The notes beneath the pieces were generated by a model that worked only from the letters and a program-made list of their open reading frames with translations, had not been told where the DNA came from and searched no databases. This document shows, piece after piece, positions 1 through 7,101 of a stretch of 18,366 nucleotides of DNA; the stretch's first letter is position 1, and every line of letters starts with the position of its first letter. Source of the stretch: CAZZCN01 sp964652975 (lineage in GTDB: Bacteria; Bacillota; Clostridia; Saccharofermentanales; UBA5734); assembly GCA_964652975.1 (NCBI GenBank), contig CAZZCN010000059.1, forward strand, positions 1 through 18,366, given 5' to 3'. Made by a program: the position numbers and the translations under genes.

Positions 1-908
1 GCTTTATGTGAAAATGCAGAAACACCAATATATGGCTCCTGGCCTGTCAATGTTATATTTGATATCTCAGCCATTGCACGGGCTATATGAGTCAGCTCTG
101 ACAAATATTCCTGTGGTATGCACTCAATCTTGTATTTCAATTGAAGATTGGGAATAATAGTTGAAAGGTTGGCATTGCCGCATCTTTCTCCTATTCCGTT
201 AAAGGTGCCTTGTACATGAGTTGCTCCTGCAAGTACTGCAGCTATGGAATTTGCAACAGCGAGCCCCGAATCATTATGGCAGTGAATGCCCACCTTGCAG
301 TCCAGTTTGGATACTGCATCACTAACGCATTCGGTAACCTGCTCAGGCATAGATGCTCCGTTGGTGTCACAAATAACAACAGTAGAGGCCCCTCCGTCCT
401 GTGCCGCTTTAAGACATTGCATGGAATAATCCTTGTTGGCAAAATACGCTTCAAGAAAATGTTCGGCATCAAAAATAACTTCTTTGCCCATTGAGCAGAA
501 ATATTCGACTGAATCACGAATCATAGCAAGGTTCTCGTCAAGTGTGCAGCGTAGATTCTCAATAACCTCGAAATCCCATGCTTTGCCGAACAGCACTATT
601 GTCTGTGTGTTAGCAGCTACAAGATCCGCAAGTCCCGTATCATTCTCAGGAAGGACCCCCTTACGTCTGGTGCTTCCAAACGCCGCAAGGGTGCTGCACT
701 TCTTAAGCGAGCATTTCTGATTGAATCCGGTAAAAAAATCCCTGTCCTTAGGATTAGATCCGGGGTTGCCGGCTTCAATGTATTTAATTCCTATTGAAGA
801 CAGCAGGTCTGCAATCTTGTATTTGTCATTTACGGAAAACGAAATGCCTTCCGATTGTGCTCCGTCTCTTAAAGTTGTATCTAGGATTTCAACTGATTTT
901 GGTATCAT
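1..908 (-). CDS. cimA: Citramalate synthase, N-terminal part (runs off window)
   Basis: Condenses pyruvate with acetyl-CoA to (R)-citramalate, the first step of the pyruvate route to 2-oxobutyrate and isoleucine; cytosolic. About 302 codons are visible, starting at the ATG at 906-908 behind an AGGAGG ribosome binding site about 7 nt upstream. The C-terminus, including any regulatory domain, is beyond position 1. The protein opens MIPKSVEILDTTLRDGAQ, the HMGL-like TIM-barrel signature. It has the metal-binding GIHCHNDSGLAVANS segment, then FNGIGERCGNA, and ends near QEPYIGVSAFSHK. LeuA and CimA share this fold. I prefer CimA because the DTTLRDGAQSEGISFS opening and the PY-GVSAFSHK segment are typical of the CimA/LeuA-related group, and because a full LeuA lies directly upstream. 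It is probably cotranscribed with leuA, 154 bp away. Homocitrate or re-citrate synthase is possible but less likely. Confidence 0.88.
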   Translation of the reverse strand, partial: MIPKSVEILDTTLRDGAQSEGISFSVNDKYKIADLLSSIGIKYIEAGNPGSNPKDRDFFTGFNQKCSLKKCSTLAAFGSTRRKGVLPENDTGLADLVAANTQTIVLFGKAWDFEVIENLRCTLDENLAMIRDSVEYFCSMGKEVIFDAEHFLEAYFANKDYSMQCLKAAQDGGASTVVICDTNGASMPEQVTECVSDAVSKLDCKVGIHCHNDSGLAVANSIAAVLAGATHVQGTFNGIGERCGNANLSTIIPNLQLKYKIECIPQEYLSELTHIARAMAEISNITLTGQEPYIGVSAFSHK

Positions 909-964
909 TTCTTTCTCCTCCTGTTTGAATTTTCGTAATTCTTTTGTTTTATAAATTATTTAAT

Positions 965-1074
965 TGTCTGTTTCTATAATACATTCCAATTATATTTTCT
1001 TGTTTGTTTCTTGGACATATGTCAATTACAAATTACTTGCCTATTTCTGGAACATATTCCAATTATAATTGATC
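965..1074. repeat. Three degenerate 36-37 bp tandem repeats between leuA and cimA
   Basis: Copies lie at 965-1000, 1001-1037 and 1038-1074. All begin TG(T/C)(C/T)T(G/A)TTTCT and carry an (A/C)ATA-like stretch followed by (T/G)(T/C)CAATTA. Copies 1 and 3 share the 12-mer ATTCCAATTATA (983-994 and 1056-1067). By eye, copies 2 and 3 match at about 25 of 37 positions. Copies 2 and 3 contain short inverted repeats (GACATATGTC at 1014-1023; TGGAA-N4-TTCCA in copy 3). Copy 3 covers the leuA stop codon and the last LeuA codons. Function unknown. Confidence 0.6.
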
Positions 1075-2625
1075 GTCAATTTCTTCTGAACTTTCATCCT
1101 TGTCAGCATCCAGAATCATCTGGTTGACTGCGTTCAGATATGCTAATGCCGATGACTCCAGGATATCAGTACTGGCTCCCCTGCCTTTGTATATCTCACT
1201 GCCACTGCGTATTTTCACCCTGACCTCGCCAAGCGCATCTTCGCCTTCTGTTACCGCCTGTATGGAATAGTCTTCCAGTATGGGTCTCACTCCGACTATT
1301 TTGTTGATGGCGGTAAACATTGCATAAATAGGACCTTCGGCAGATGCTACACGTTCGAGTAAAACACCTTGCTTGTCAAGTCTTACTGATGCTGTAGCAG
1401 TTATAGTGTTACCTGTGTTTACTACGAATCTATCGAGCTTATATAATCCGTGTACAACTTCTTCATCCCTCTGAACACCCATAAGAACTTCAATATCCTT
1501 GTCGTGGACTATCTTCTTACGGTCGGCAAGCTCCTTGAATTTAATAAAAATCGCATCCATCTCGGTACTTGTTCCACTAAATCCAAGTTCCTTGAGGCGT
1601 GCATCAAAAGCATGTCTTCCTGAATGCTTGCCAAGAACCATCTGCTTGGATGGAATTCCTATCTCTTCCGGTGTCATTATCTCATACGTCAATGGGTTGG
1701 CCATGACACCATGCTGATGAATTCCGGCTTCGTGGGCAAATGCATTCTGACCTACGACAGCTTTGTTAATCTGCACTTTCGTTGCTGTAACAGCGGATAC
1801 CAGCTTGCTTGTTCTAAAAATCTGTCTCGTATCAATAGCTGTATCACACCCGAAAACATCGGACTTGGTCTTGATTGCCATTACAATCTCCTCAAGTGCA
1901 GCATTACCTGCCCTCTCTCCAAGACCGTTAATTGTGCATTCGATCTGCTGAGCCCCGGATCCTATTGATGCCAAAGAATTGGCAACAGCCATTCCCAGGT
2001 CGTTATGGCAATGTACTGATACAATTGCCTTCTCGATCCCTTTTGTGTTCATTGTAATATATTTAACCAATTCTGCCATTTCAAACGGTGACGAATAGCC
2101 AACTGTATCAGGAATATTAATTGCTGTAGCTCCTGCTGCTATTACTGCAGCAAAAATCTTGCAAAGAAAATCCTTGTCGCTGCGGCTTGCGTCCTCTGCG
2201 GAAAATTCAACCTGAGGGCAAAGCGATGCAGCGTATTTGACCATATCGGTCGCTCTCGTTAAAACGTCGTCAGGCTGCATTTTGAGCTTATATTTCATGT
2301 GAATCGGTGATGTCGCAATAAAAGTATGAATAAGTGGAGATACGCCAACTTTTACGGCTTCCCACGCCCTGTCGATATCACCTTTGGTAGCTCTAGATAG
2401 GCTTGCTACAGAAGCATTCTTAACAAGCTTCGCTATCTCGTTTACCGATTCGAAATCTCCGGGGGAGGCAATGGCAAAGCCAGCTTCGATTACATCAACC
2501 CTCAGCAATTCCAGAGCAGATGCAACCTCCAATTTCTCTTGCAAATTCATACTGCACCCCGGTGCCTGTTCTCCGTCTCTCAGTGTTGTGTCAAAAATCC
2601 TGATGATCTTCTTCGTCTCCTGCAT
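1063..2625 (-). CDS. leuA: 2-isopropylmalate synthase
   Basis: Condenses 2-oxoisovalerate with acetyl-CoA to give 2-isopropylmalate, the committed step of leucine synthesis; cytosolic. At 520 residues it is normal length for the bacterial LeuA type. FDTTLRDGEQAPGCSMN at residues 11-27, the metal-binding HCHNDLGMAVANS starting at 205 and NGLGERAGNAALEE starting at 233 mark the catalytic TIM barrel. A linker follows, then a C-terminal LeuA allosteric domain of about 150 residues (from roughly 365) that in the family binds leucine for feedback inhibition. The ATG at 2623-2625 has an AGGAGG site about 8 nt upstream. It is preceded by a leader of about 210 nt with its own promoter, and cimA follows. 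The acidic tail DKDESSEEIDDQL overlaps the repeat array. No defects are seen. Confidence 0.96.
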   Translation of the reverse strand: MQETKKIIRIFDTTLRDGEQAPGCSMNLQEKLEVASALELLRVDVIEAGFAIASPGDFESVNEIAKLVKNASVASLSRATKGDIDRAWEAVKVGVSPLIHTFIATSPIHMKYKLKMQPDDVLTRATDMVKYAASLCPQVEFSAEDASRSDKDFLCKIFAAVIAAGATAINIPDTVGYSSPFEMAELVKYITMNTKGIEKAIVSVHCHNDLGMAVANSLASIGSGAQQIECTINGLGERAGNAALEEIVMAIKTKSDVFGCDTAIDTRQIFRTSKLVSAVTATKVQINKAVVGQNAFAHEAGIHQHGVMANPLTYEIMTPEEIGIPSKQMVLGKHSGRHAFDARLKELGFSGTSTEMDAIFIKFKELADRKKIVHDKDIEVLMGVQRDEEVVHGLYKLDRFVVNTGNTITATASVRLDKQGVLLERVASAEGPIYAMFTAINKIVGVRPILEDYSIQAVTEGEDALGEVRVKIRSGSEIYKGRGASTDILESSALAYLNAVNQMILDADKDESSEEIDDQL

Positions 2626-2710
2626 GTTACCTACCTCCTTTTCAATTAATATTTATTTTCTAAAATAACAAACTAAGTTTATTATATAGATTCGTATGAT
2701 TACTATATAG

Positions 2711-2749
2711 GGAAGTGCTCTCACCACCTCGCAGATGATGGAGACTTCC
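2711..2749 (-). promoter_or_regulatory. Strong stem-loop in the leuA leader
   Basis: In the minus-strand RNA, GGAAGU pairs with ACUUCC at the base. Above it CUC-AUCAUC pairs with GGUGGUGAG through Watson-Crick and G-U pairs around a five-base UGCGA loop, giving roughly 15 pairs with small bulges. No U-run follows (next bases are CUAUAUAG), so it is not an ordinary terminator, and it does not reach the leuA ribosome binding site about 80 nt further on. It overlaps the end of a 16-codon upstream ORF. The role is inferred to be regulatory or RNA-stabilising; I do not recognise a known riboswitch class. Confidence 0.55.
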
Positions 2750-2771
2750 TGCTAGATGGTTTAATGTTCAT
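2721..2771 (-). CDS. Possible 16-residue leader peptide upstream of leuA
   Basis: The ORF reads MNIKPSSRKSPSSARW and then TGA. Its stop codon sits inside the 3' arm of the leader hairpin. A GGGAG motif (2785-2789) lies upstream but is spaced better for the ATG-TAA pair at 2772-2777 immediately in front (6 nt) than for this ATG (12 nt). There are five serine codons and no leucine codons, so it is not a classical leucine attenuator peptide. Translation is unproven and chance occurrence is quite possible. Confidence 0.22.
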   Translation of the reverse strand: MNIKPSSRKSPSSARW

Positions 2772-2842
2772 TTACATTGTATATCTCCCTTTACCATTTT
2801 CTCGATTAATTAATATTATGTTGTAGAAAAGAGAGTACATTG

Positions 2843-2871
2843 TATACAATAGAATATACCTTTAAGGTCAA
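2843..2871 (-). promoter_or_regulatory. Predicted sigma-A promoter of leuA(-cimA)
   Basis: On the minus strand, a TTGACC -35 (2866-2871) is followed by exactly 17 nt and a TGTATA -10 (2843-2848). Transcription would start near 2836, giving a 5' untranslated leader of about 210 nt before leuA. A perfect 12-bp palindrome, ATTGTATACAAT (2839-2850), covers the -10 and is a plausible operator. Prediction from consensus only. Confidence 0.55.
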
Positions 2872-2952
2872 AAAGACAATATCGGAAACATGCACTTTTC
2901 TTAACGTTTTAATACAGATTGTCTACACAAGTATTTGTATTTTTATGTGACA

Positions 2953-2980
2953 AACCCCCGGTACTTTGAAACTGGGGGTT
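2953..2980 (-). terminator. Hairpin terminator after ftsH, possibly bidirectional
   Basis: AACCCCC (2953-2959) pairs with GGGGGTT (2974-2980), extended by two more pairs (GT/AC) around an 8-nt loop. It lies about 50 nt after the ftsH stop. Only a short T-run (TTTGTC) follows on the minus strand; on the plus strand the downstream flank is richer in T. It best explains the end of the rplI-dnaB-tilS-hpt-ftsH transcription unit. Confidence 0.65.
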
Positions 2981-3030
2981 GTGTTTTGTTGTATTTGAAA
3001 TTATATGATATTAATCAGTATGTTATAACA

Positions 3031-4944
3031 CTAATTGGTTGCCGGGCTTTCTGTAGAGTCATTAACTGGTACGGTTGCAATTGGCTCAACCTTCTTCCTG
3101 ACTTCCTCTACATATGGCAATCCCATAAAAACTGCTTCGAACTCAGGTCCGTCTATCTTCTCCTTGGTCAGAAGCGTCTGAGCAAGAGAATGTAATGTCT
3201 CCATCTTTGCTGATAAAAGTTCCAATACTTCGCTGTAAGCCTTGTCGATTATAGCTTTTATCTCATCATCAATTACACCTGCCAGCTTGTCGCTGTAATC
3301 CCTTATATGCCCGTAGTCCCTTCCTAGGAAGACTTCTCCTTCGGTGGCAAAAACAAGGTTGGGGAGCTTGTCGCTCATGCCGTATTTGGTAATCATATCC
3401 CTGGCTATAGAATTGCACTGCTGTAAATCTGATGATGCTCCTGTACTGATCTCTCCTAGAACCAGCTGTTCGGCGGCTCTTCCGCCGAGAGAAATCATTA
3501 TATCAATTATGAGGTTCTGCTTGGTTGTGTAGTAAATATCCTCGTGTGGCTTATGAGCTGTATAACCGCCGGCTGCTCCGGACGGTATGATTGAAACCCT
3601 CTCAACCTTGTCGGTCTCAGACAAGGTGCGGAGAACGATGGCATGTCCGGCTTCGTGGTATGCTGTGAGCTTTTTCTCCTTCTCACTGATGATTCTGCTT
3701 TTCTTCTCCGGTCCTACCATGATTTTAAATACTGCTTCAGTTATATCCTCATAGATAATCTGCTTGGATCCCCTGCGTGCTGCAAGTAAAGCCGCTTCAT
3801 TCAAAAGATTCGCAAGATCCGCTCCTGTAAATCCCGGTGTAATCTTTGCAATCTCTTTAAGGTCTACACTCTCATCTAGAGGCTTGTTCCTTGCATGCAC
3901 TTGTAAAATGGCTTCTCTTCCCTTGATATCCGGTCTGGTTACTGCGATTCTACGGTCAAATCTTCCCGGTCTTAAAAGAGCGGGGTCAAGTATATCAGGT
4001 CTGTTGGTAGCCGCCATTACAATAACGCCTTCGTTAGGTCCGAATCCGTCCATTTCTACAAGAAGCTGGTTAAGTGTCTGCTCGCGTTCATCGTGACCGC
4101 CACCCATTCCGGCTCCCCTGTGTCTGCCTACGGCATCAATCTCATCTATAAAAACTATGCATGGCGCCTTCTTCTTAGCTGTCTCGAAAAGATCCCTGAC
4201 TCTTGAAGCACCGACTCCGACGAACATCTCAACAAAGTCAGAACCCGAAATCGAGTAAAACGGCACCTGGGCTTCTCCTGCAACTGCCTTTGCGAGCAGT
4301 GTCTTACCTGTACCTGGAGATCCTACCAGAAGTATTCCCTTGGGTATCTTGGCTCCCAGTTCAATATATTTGGCGGGATTCTTGAGGAAATCAACAATCT
4401 CTGTCAATTCCTCCTTCTCCTCGTCTGCGCCTGCCACGTCCTTGAATGTGACCTGGTTCTTGGTCGGGTCGTTAAGCCTGGCGCGGCTTCTGCCAAAGCT
4501 CATGGCACTCTTGCCGTCTGAATTCTGTCTGTTGTAGGTAATCCAGAAAAATAATCCAATACCGCCTAGCATCAATACGATAAATGCCAGATTGATCCAT
4601 GTGGAAATATCAGCCGGCTCCTTGTAATCAAATTTAAAATCAGGGTTGGCCGCCTGAGTTTTCTGTAATGCTTCGTAAATAGGCTGCATCCAAAAACCCG
4701 ACACTTTAACAGTGATTTCCTTGGGTTCACCTGCTGCTACGACCTTTGGCTTTGCGGTAAGCGAAAATCCGTTGACAACAACTTCGCTCATCTTGCCCTG
4801 CTCGATCTGGGTAATAACCTCTGAAACAGTAGTTTTCTTCTTATCTGTGTTCGTCGAAACATATAATGACATGAGTATAATTACCGCAAGCATTATTATA
4901 TAAAACGACCAGCCCTTTAATTTTATTGGATTAGGATTTTTCAT
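3031..4944 (-). CDS. ftsH: ATP-dependent zinc metalloprotease FtsH
   Basis: Membrane-anchored AAA+ protease that unfolds and degrades short-lived and misassembled proteins; works as a hexamer facing the cytoplasm. At 637 residues it is usual length. Residues 12-29 and about 116-137 are membrane segments flanking an extracytoplasmic domain. Walker A is GSPGTGKT at 208-215 (Ser where most homologues have Pro), Walker B VFIDEID at 264-270, and the second region of homology includes ATNRPDILDPALLRPGRFDR from 312. The zinc site HEAGH is at 430-434, with the probable third ligand Asp506 in TGASSDLQQ. The ATG directly abuts the hpt stop codon (TAAATG) and its GGAGG lies inside the last hpt codons, so the two are translationally coupled. 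The tail is rich in Ser, Thr and Pro. Last gene of the unit; a terminator hairpin follows. Confidence 0.97.
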   Translation of the reverse strand: MKNPNPIKLKGWSFYIIMLAVIILMSLYVSTNTDKKKTTVSEVITQIEQGKMSEVVVNGFSLTAKPKVVAAGEPKEITVKVSGFWMQPIYEALQKTQAANPDFKFDYKEPADISTWINLAFIVLMLGGIGLFFWITYNRQNSDGKSAMSFGRSRARLNDPTKNQVTFKDVAGADEEKEELTEIVDFLKNPAKYIELGAKIPKGILLVGSPGTGKTLLAKAVAGEAQVPFYSISGSDFVEMFVGVGASRVRDLFETAKKKAPCIVFIDEIDAVGRHRGAGMGGGHDEREQTLNQLLVEMDGFGPNEGVIVMAATNRPDILDPALLRPGRFDRRIAVTRPDIKGREAILQVHARNKPLDESVDLKEIAKITPGFTGADLANLLNEAALLAARRGSKQIIYEDITEAVFKIMVGPEKKSRIISEKEKKLTAYHEAGHAIVLRTLSETDKVERVSIIPSGAAGGYTAHKPHEDIYYTTKQNLIIDIMISLGGRAAEQLVLGEISTGASSDLQQCNSIARDMITKYGMSDKLPNLVFATEGEVFLGRDYGHIRDYSDKLAGVIDDEIKAIIDKAYSEVLELLSAKMETLHSLAQTLLTKEKIDGPEFEAVFMGLPYVEEVRKKVEPIATVPVNDSTESPATN

Positions 4945-5484
4945 TTATGTTTTACCTCCGTCGTCTCCTAATATGAAAACATCAGACAGGTGTCTGTAAT
5001 TTCCAGCATAGTCAAGACCATAACCTACTATGAATTCGTCAGGAATCTCCATTCCTACATAATCTGCCTTAATATCCGCTCTGCGCCTCTCTGGCTTGTC
5101 AAAAATAGTGCAAATCGCTATGCTTTCAGGATTCCTGGTCAAAAGCAAGTCCTTCAGATGTTTCAATGTAAGTCCTGTATCAACCAAATCCTCAACTATA
5201 ATTACATTACGCCCCGTTATATCTGTATCCAGGTCAGTCAATATCTTGACAACGCCGCTTGTTGTTGTGTTGTTTCCGTAGCTTGATACCAGCATGAAGT
5301 CTATTTCGATTGGAATACTTATCTCACGGACAAGGTCAGCCATGAAAATAAATGCTCCCCTCAGAACACAAATGAGAAGCAGATCCTTGCCCTCATAGTC
5401 CTTTGATATCTGCGAACCCAGTTCCTTGACTTTGGAGTGGATTTGTTCTTTACTTATAAGAACCTCTTTTATGTATTTACCCAT
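4945..5484 (-). CDS. hpt: Hypoxanthine phosphoribosyltransferase
   Basis: Purine salvage enzyme converting hypoxanthine (and usually guanine) plus PRPP to IMP or GMP; cytosolic. At 179 residues it has typical family length. The type I PRTase PRPP-binding motif VIIVEDLVDTGLT is at residues 94-106, the early loop LLLICVLRGAFIFMADL spans about 35-51, and the family's C-terminal DEFIVGYGLDYAGNYR segment is intact. The start ATG at 5482-5484 has a good GGAGG site 4 nt upstream. It sits between tilS (66 bp upstream) and ftsH (0 bp downstream); tilS-hpt-ftsH is a widely conserved Firmicute neighbourhood. A weak internal promoter may lie just upstream. Confidence 0.95.
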   Translation of the reverse strand: MGKYIKEVLISKEQIHSKVKELGSQISKDYEGKDLLLICVLRGAFIFMADLVREISIPIEIDFMLVSSYGNNTTTSGVVKILTDLDTDITGRNVIIVEDLVDTGLTLKHLKDLLLTRNPESIAICTIFDKPERRRADIKADYVGMEIPDEFIVGYGLDYAGNYRHLSDVFILGDDGGKT

Positions 5485-5503
5485 AAATCCTCCTGATTGA
5501 CTA

Positions 5504-5512
5504 ACTATACCA
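5504..5512 (-). promoter_or_regulatory. Possible extended -10 promoter element upstream of hpt
   Basis: In the 66 bp between tilS and hpt the minus strand reads TGG-TATAGT, an extended -10. The hexamer 17 nt upstream (TTATTA) is a poor -35. Transcription would start only about 12 nt before the hpt ATG. It could provide extra hpt-ftsH transcription, but support is limited to this motif. Confidence 0.28.
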
Positions 5513-5550
5513 TACGTTTTAGCATTTAATAAGTAAAAATTATTACTTAA

Positions 5551-7101
5551 TTATGAACGATTAGTGACTGTAATGCTTACCAAAGTCTCTTCATCTTTGG
5601 GAAATGACCCGTTGGATTTATAAATCTCCTCAGAGGATGAATTCGATGTCTGCAAAATGCTATTCGAATGCGAACCCGTAACCTTTGGGATGAATAAAAC
5701 CTCCGACCCTTTGGCCAAAAACAGTAGTCCGGAACGCTCCTTTGATGAAATTTTCTTCTCGGTCAAAAATTTCTTGATCGACTTGCTTCCACTTCTGCTG
5801 TTAGGCCTTATGAAATCTCCCTCCCGTTTGGACCTCCACACCGAACCTTCAAGCATCTTAAGAGGGAAAGACCATGTCATAGCATTATAAACTATATCTG
5901 CATTATTCTCAACGAATTTTGTACTGATAATATAACTAAATATTTTGTCATCAATTTGCGATGGCACTTCAAAAGGTACTTCAAGTGAATTTATATAAGA
6001 ATTTTCCCTATCCTTTTTGTCGGCTTTTACGGATAAAAACTCTTTTCTTTTTTCATTCGTAGAGATTACCAGCCTGCCATTGTGAATCCACCCGCAGTAA
6101 CCGTCGCAAAGGTTTATGGATTTGCCGTCCTTTGAATCGTTTGTAAGCTTTATAAGTGACTTTGTCTGTGCCAGAGTGAGGTTCTTTTTGTCGCCACGCA
6201 CTTTCTCGTAGAGAATCCTGACAATGCGCGATGAAAGGGCAAAATCCAGCCCGCTGAGCACTGAAACCGGCAAGGAGTTTTCGTCTTTTGCTTCTTTTGA
6301 TTCCTTTAATTCTGAGTATTCATTTATGGAAGATAACAACTTTCTTGCTTCCTTTTCGATGAATAAGTCATCTTCAAGGCAAAGACCGCGGGTCTTTAGC
6401 AATGCATCTGTTATATCGCGTTCGAAAAGATTGTTCATGAAAGGGATAAGCTGCAACCGGATTTTGTTGCGTTCGGCGCATGGCTCGTCATTGGTCTTGT
6501 CAGTACGGTATTCAACCGAAAGAGTTTCGATGTAACTTTCAATCTCTGCTTTCGTGCAATCGAGCAGCGGTCGTATAACGTTGCCGGAAACAGCTCTGAT
6601 TCCCGCCAGTCCATAGGTTCCAGATCCGCGCATAATATTGAGAAGGATAGTTTCGGCCTGGTCCTGCAAATGGTGGGCGATAGCTACCTTAAGCCCCCTG
6701 GGTTGTGATATCTTATTGAAAAATTCATATCTGAGAATTCTTGCTGCTTCCTCTGTCCCGACCTTATGTTTCCTGGTGTATTTAGGCACATCTACAGAAA
6801 TTGAATGAAATGGAATATTCCGTGCATTGCAGTATTTTCTCACGAATTCGAGGTCGCCTACGGAATCCTCGCCGCGTAGCGAATGATTTACATGGCAGAC
6901 TTCTATATTATACTTGTGTGTAGCAGAAAGCTTTATCATCACATCAAGAAGACACATTGAATCGCTGCCTCCGGAGACGCCCACCAGCAAGGTCTCTCCA
7001 TTTACAAGCATTTTGTTGGACGAGATTGTATTTTTGACCTTTTCCATGACTGTATCAGGCATGGAATTTTTTGTGGATGATGAATTCACTTTGTCAATCA
7101 C
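5551..7101 (-). CDS. tilS: tRNA(Ile)-lysidine synthase
   Basis: Modifies the wobble C34 of the AUA-reading tRNA-Ile to lysidine using ATP and lysine; essential for decoding AUA. The N-type ATP pyrophosphatase motif SGGSDS is at residues 43-48, followed by CHVNHSLRGEDS, GTEEAARILRYEFF and AHHLQDQAETILLNIMRGSG, all characteristic of the catalytic domain. The C-terminal tRNA-binding domain is recognisable in GDFIRPNSRSGSKSIKKFL. At 516 residues it is somewhat longer than usual. The start is uncertain: the GTG at 7099-7101 abuts the dnaB TAG with no clear ribosome site, while a GTG at codon 5 has an AGGTG 9 nt upstream, and ATGs occur at codons 14 and 19. Translation is probably coupled to dnaB. 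Confidence 0.93.
   Translation of the reverse strand: MIDKVNSSSTKNSMPDTVMEKVKNTISSNKMLVNGETLLVGVSGGSDSMCLLDVMIKLSATHKYNIEVCHVNHSLRGEDSVGDLEFVRKYCNARNIPFHSISVDVPKYTRKHKVGTEEAARILRYEFFNKISQPRGLKVAIAHHLQDQAETILLNIMRGSGTYGLAGIRAVSGNVIRPLLDCTKAEIESYIETLSVEYRTDKTNDEPCAERNKIRLQLIPFMNNLFERDITDALLKTRGLCLEDDLFIEKEARKLLSSINEYSELKESKEAKDENSLPVSVLSGLDFALSSRIVRILYEKVRGDKKNLTLAQTKSLIKLTNDSKDGKSINLCDGYCGWIHNGRLVISTNEKRKEFLSVKADKKDRENSYINSLEVPFEVPSQIDDKIFSYIISTKFVENNADIVYNAMTWSFPLKMLEGSVWRSKREGDFIRPNSRSGSKSIKKFLTEKKISSKERSGLLFLAKGSEVLFIPKVTGSHSNSILQTSNSSSEEIYKSNGSFPKDEETLVSITVTNRS

Larger units (their letters stand above)
2626..3030. other. Gene-free stretch between ftsH end and leuA start
   Basis: This 405 bp AT-rich stretch holds, going from the ftsH stop towards leuA, the ftsH terminator hairpin (2953-2980), the leuA promoter (2843-2871) with an overlapping palindrome, a short upstream ORF and a strong leader hairpin (2711-2749). 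No conserved protein-coding gene is visible in it on either strand. Confidence 0.7.

Noticed and set aside
208..215. FtsH Walker A with Ser in place of Pro as a defect (residue numbers given)
   Set aside because: GxxGTGKT is preserved, so ATP binding should be intact; treated as normal variation.
965..1074. Small CRISPR array
   Set aside because: Units are directly adjacent with no spacers, repeats are degenerate, and no cas genes are nearby.
2654..2667. CodY-like box TATTTTCTAAAATA just upstream of leuA
   Set aside because: It is a palindrome, but it differs from the CodY consensus at several positions including the centre, and it lies in a very AT-rich stretch.
2626..2842. T-box riboswitch for leuA
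   Set aside because: GAGGTGGTGAGAGC in the leader superficially resembles the T-box core, but it lacks the GGGTGGNACCGCG consensus, and there is no terminator with a U-run.
5531..5548. AAGTAA/TTACTT palindrome between tilS and hpt as terminator
   Set aside because: A 6-bp, purely AT-rich stem is too weak, and no proper T-run follows in the direction of transcription.
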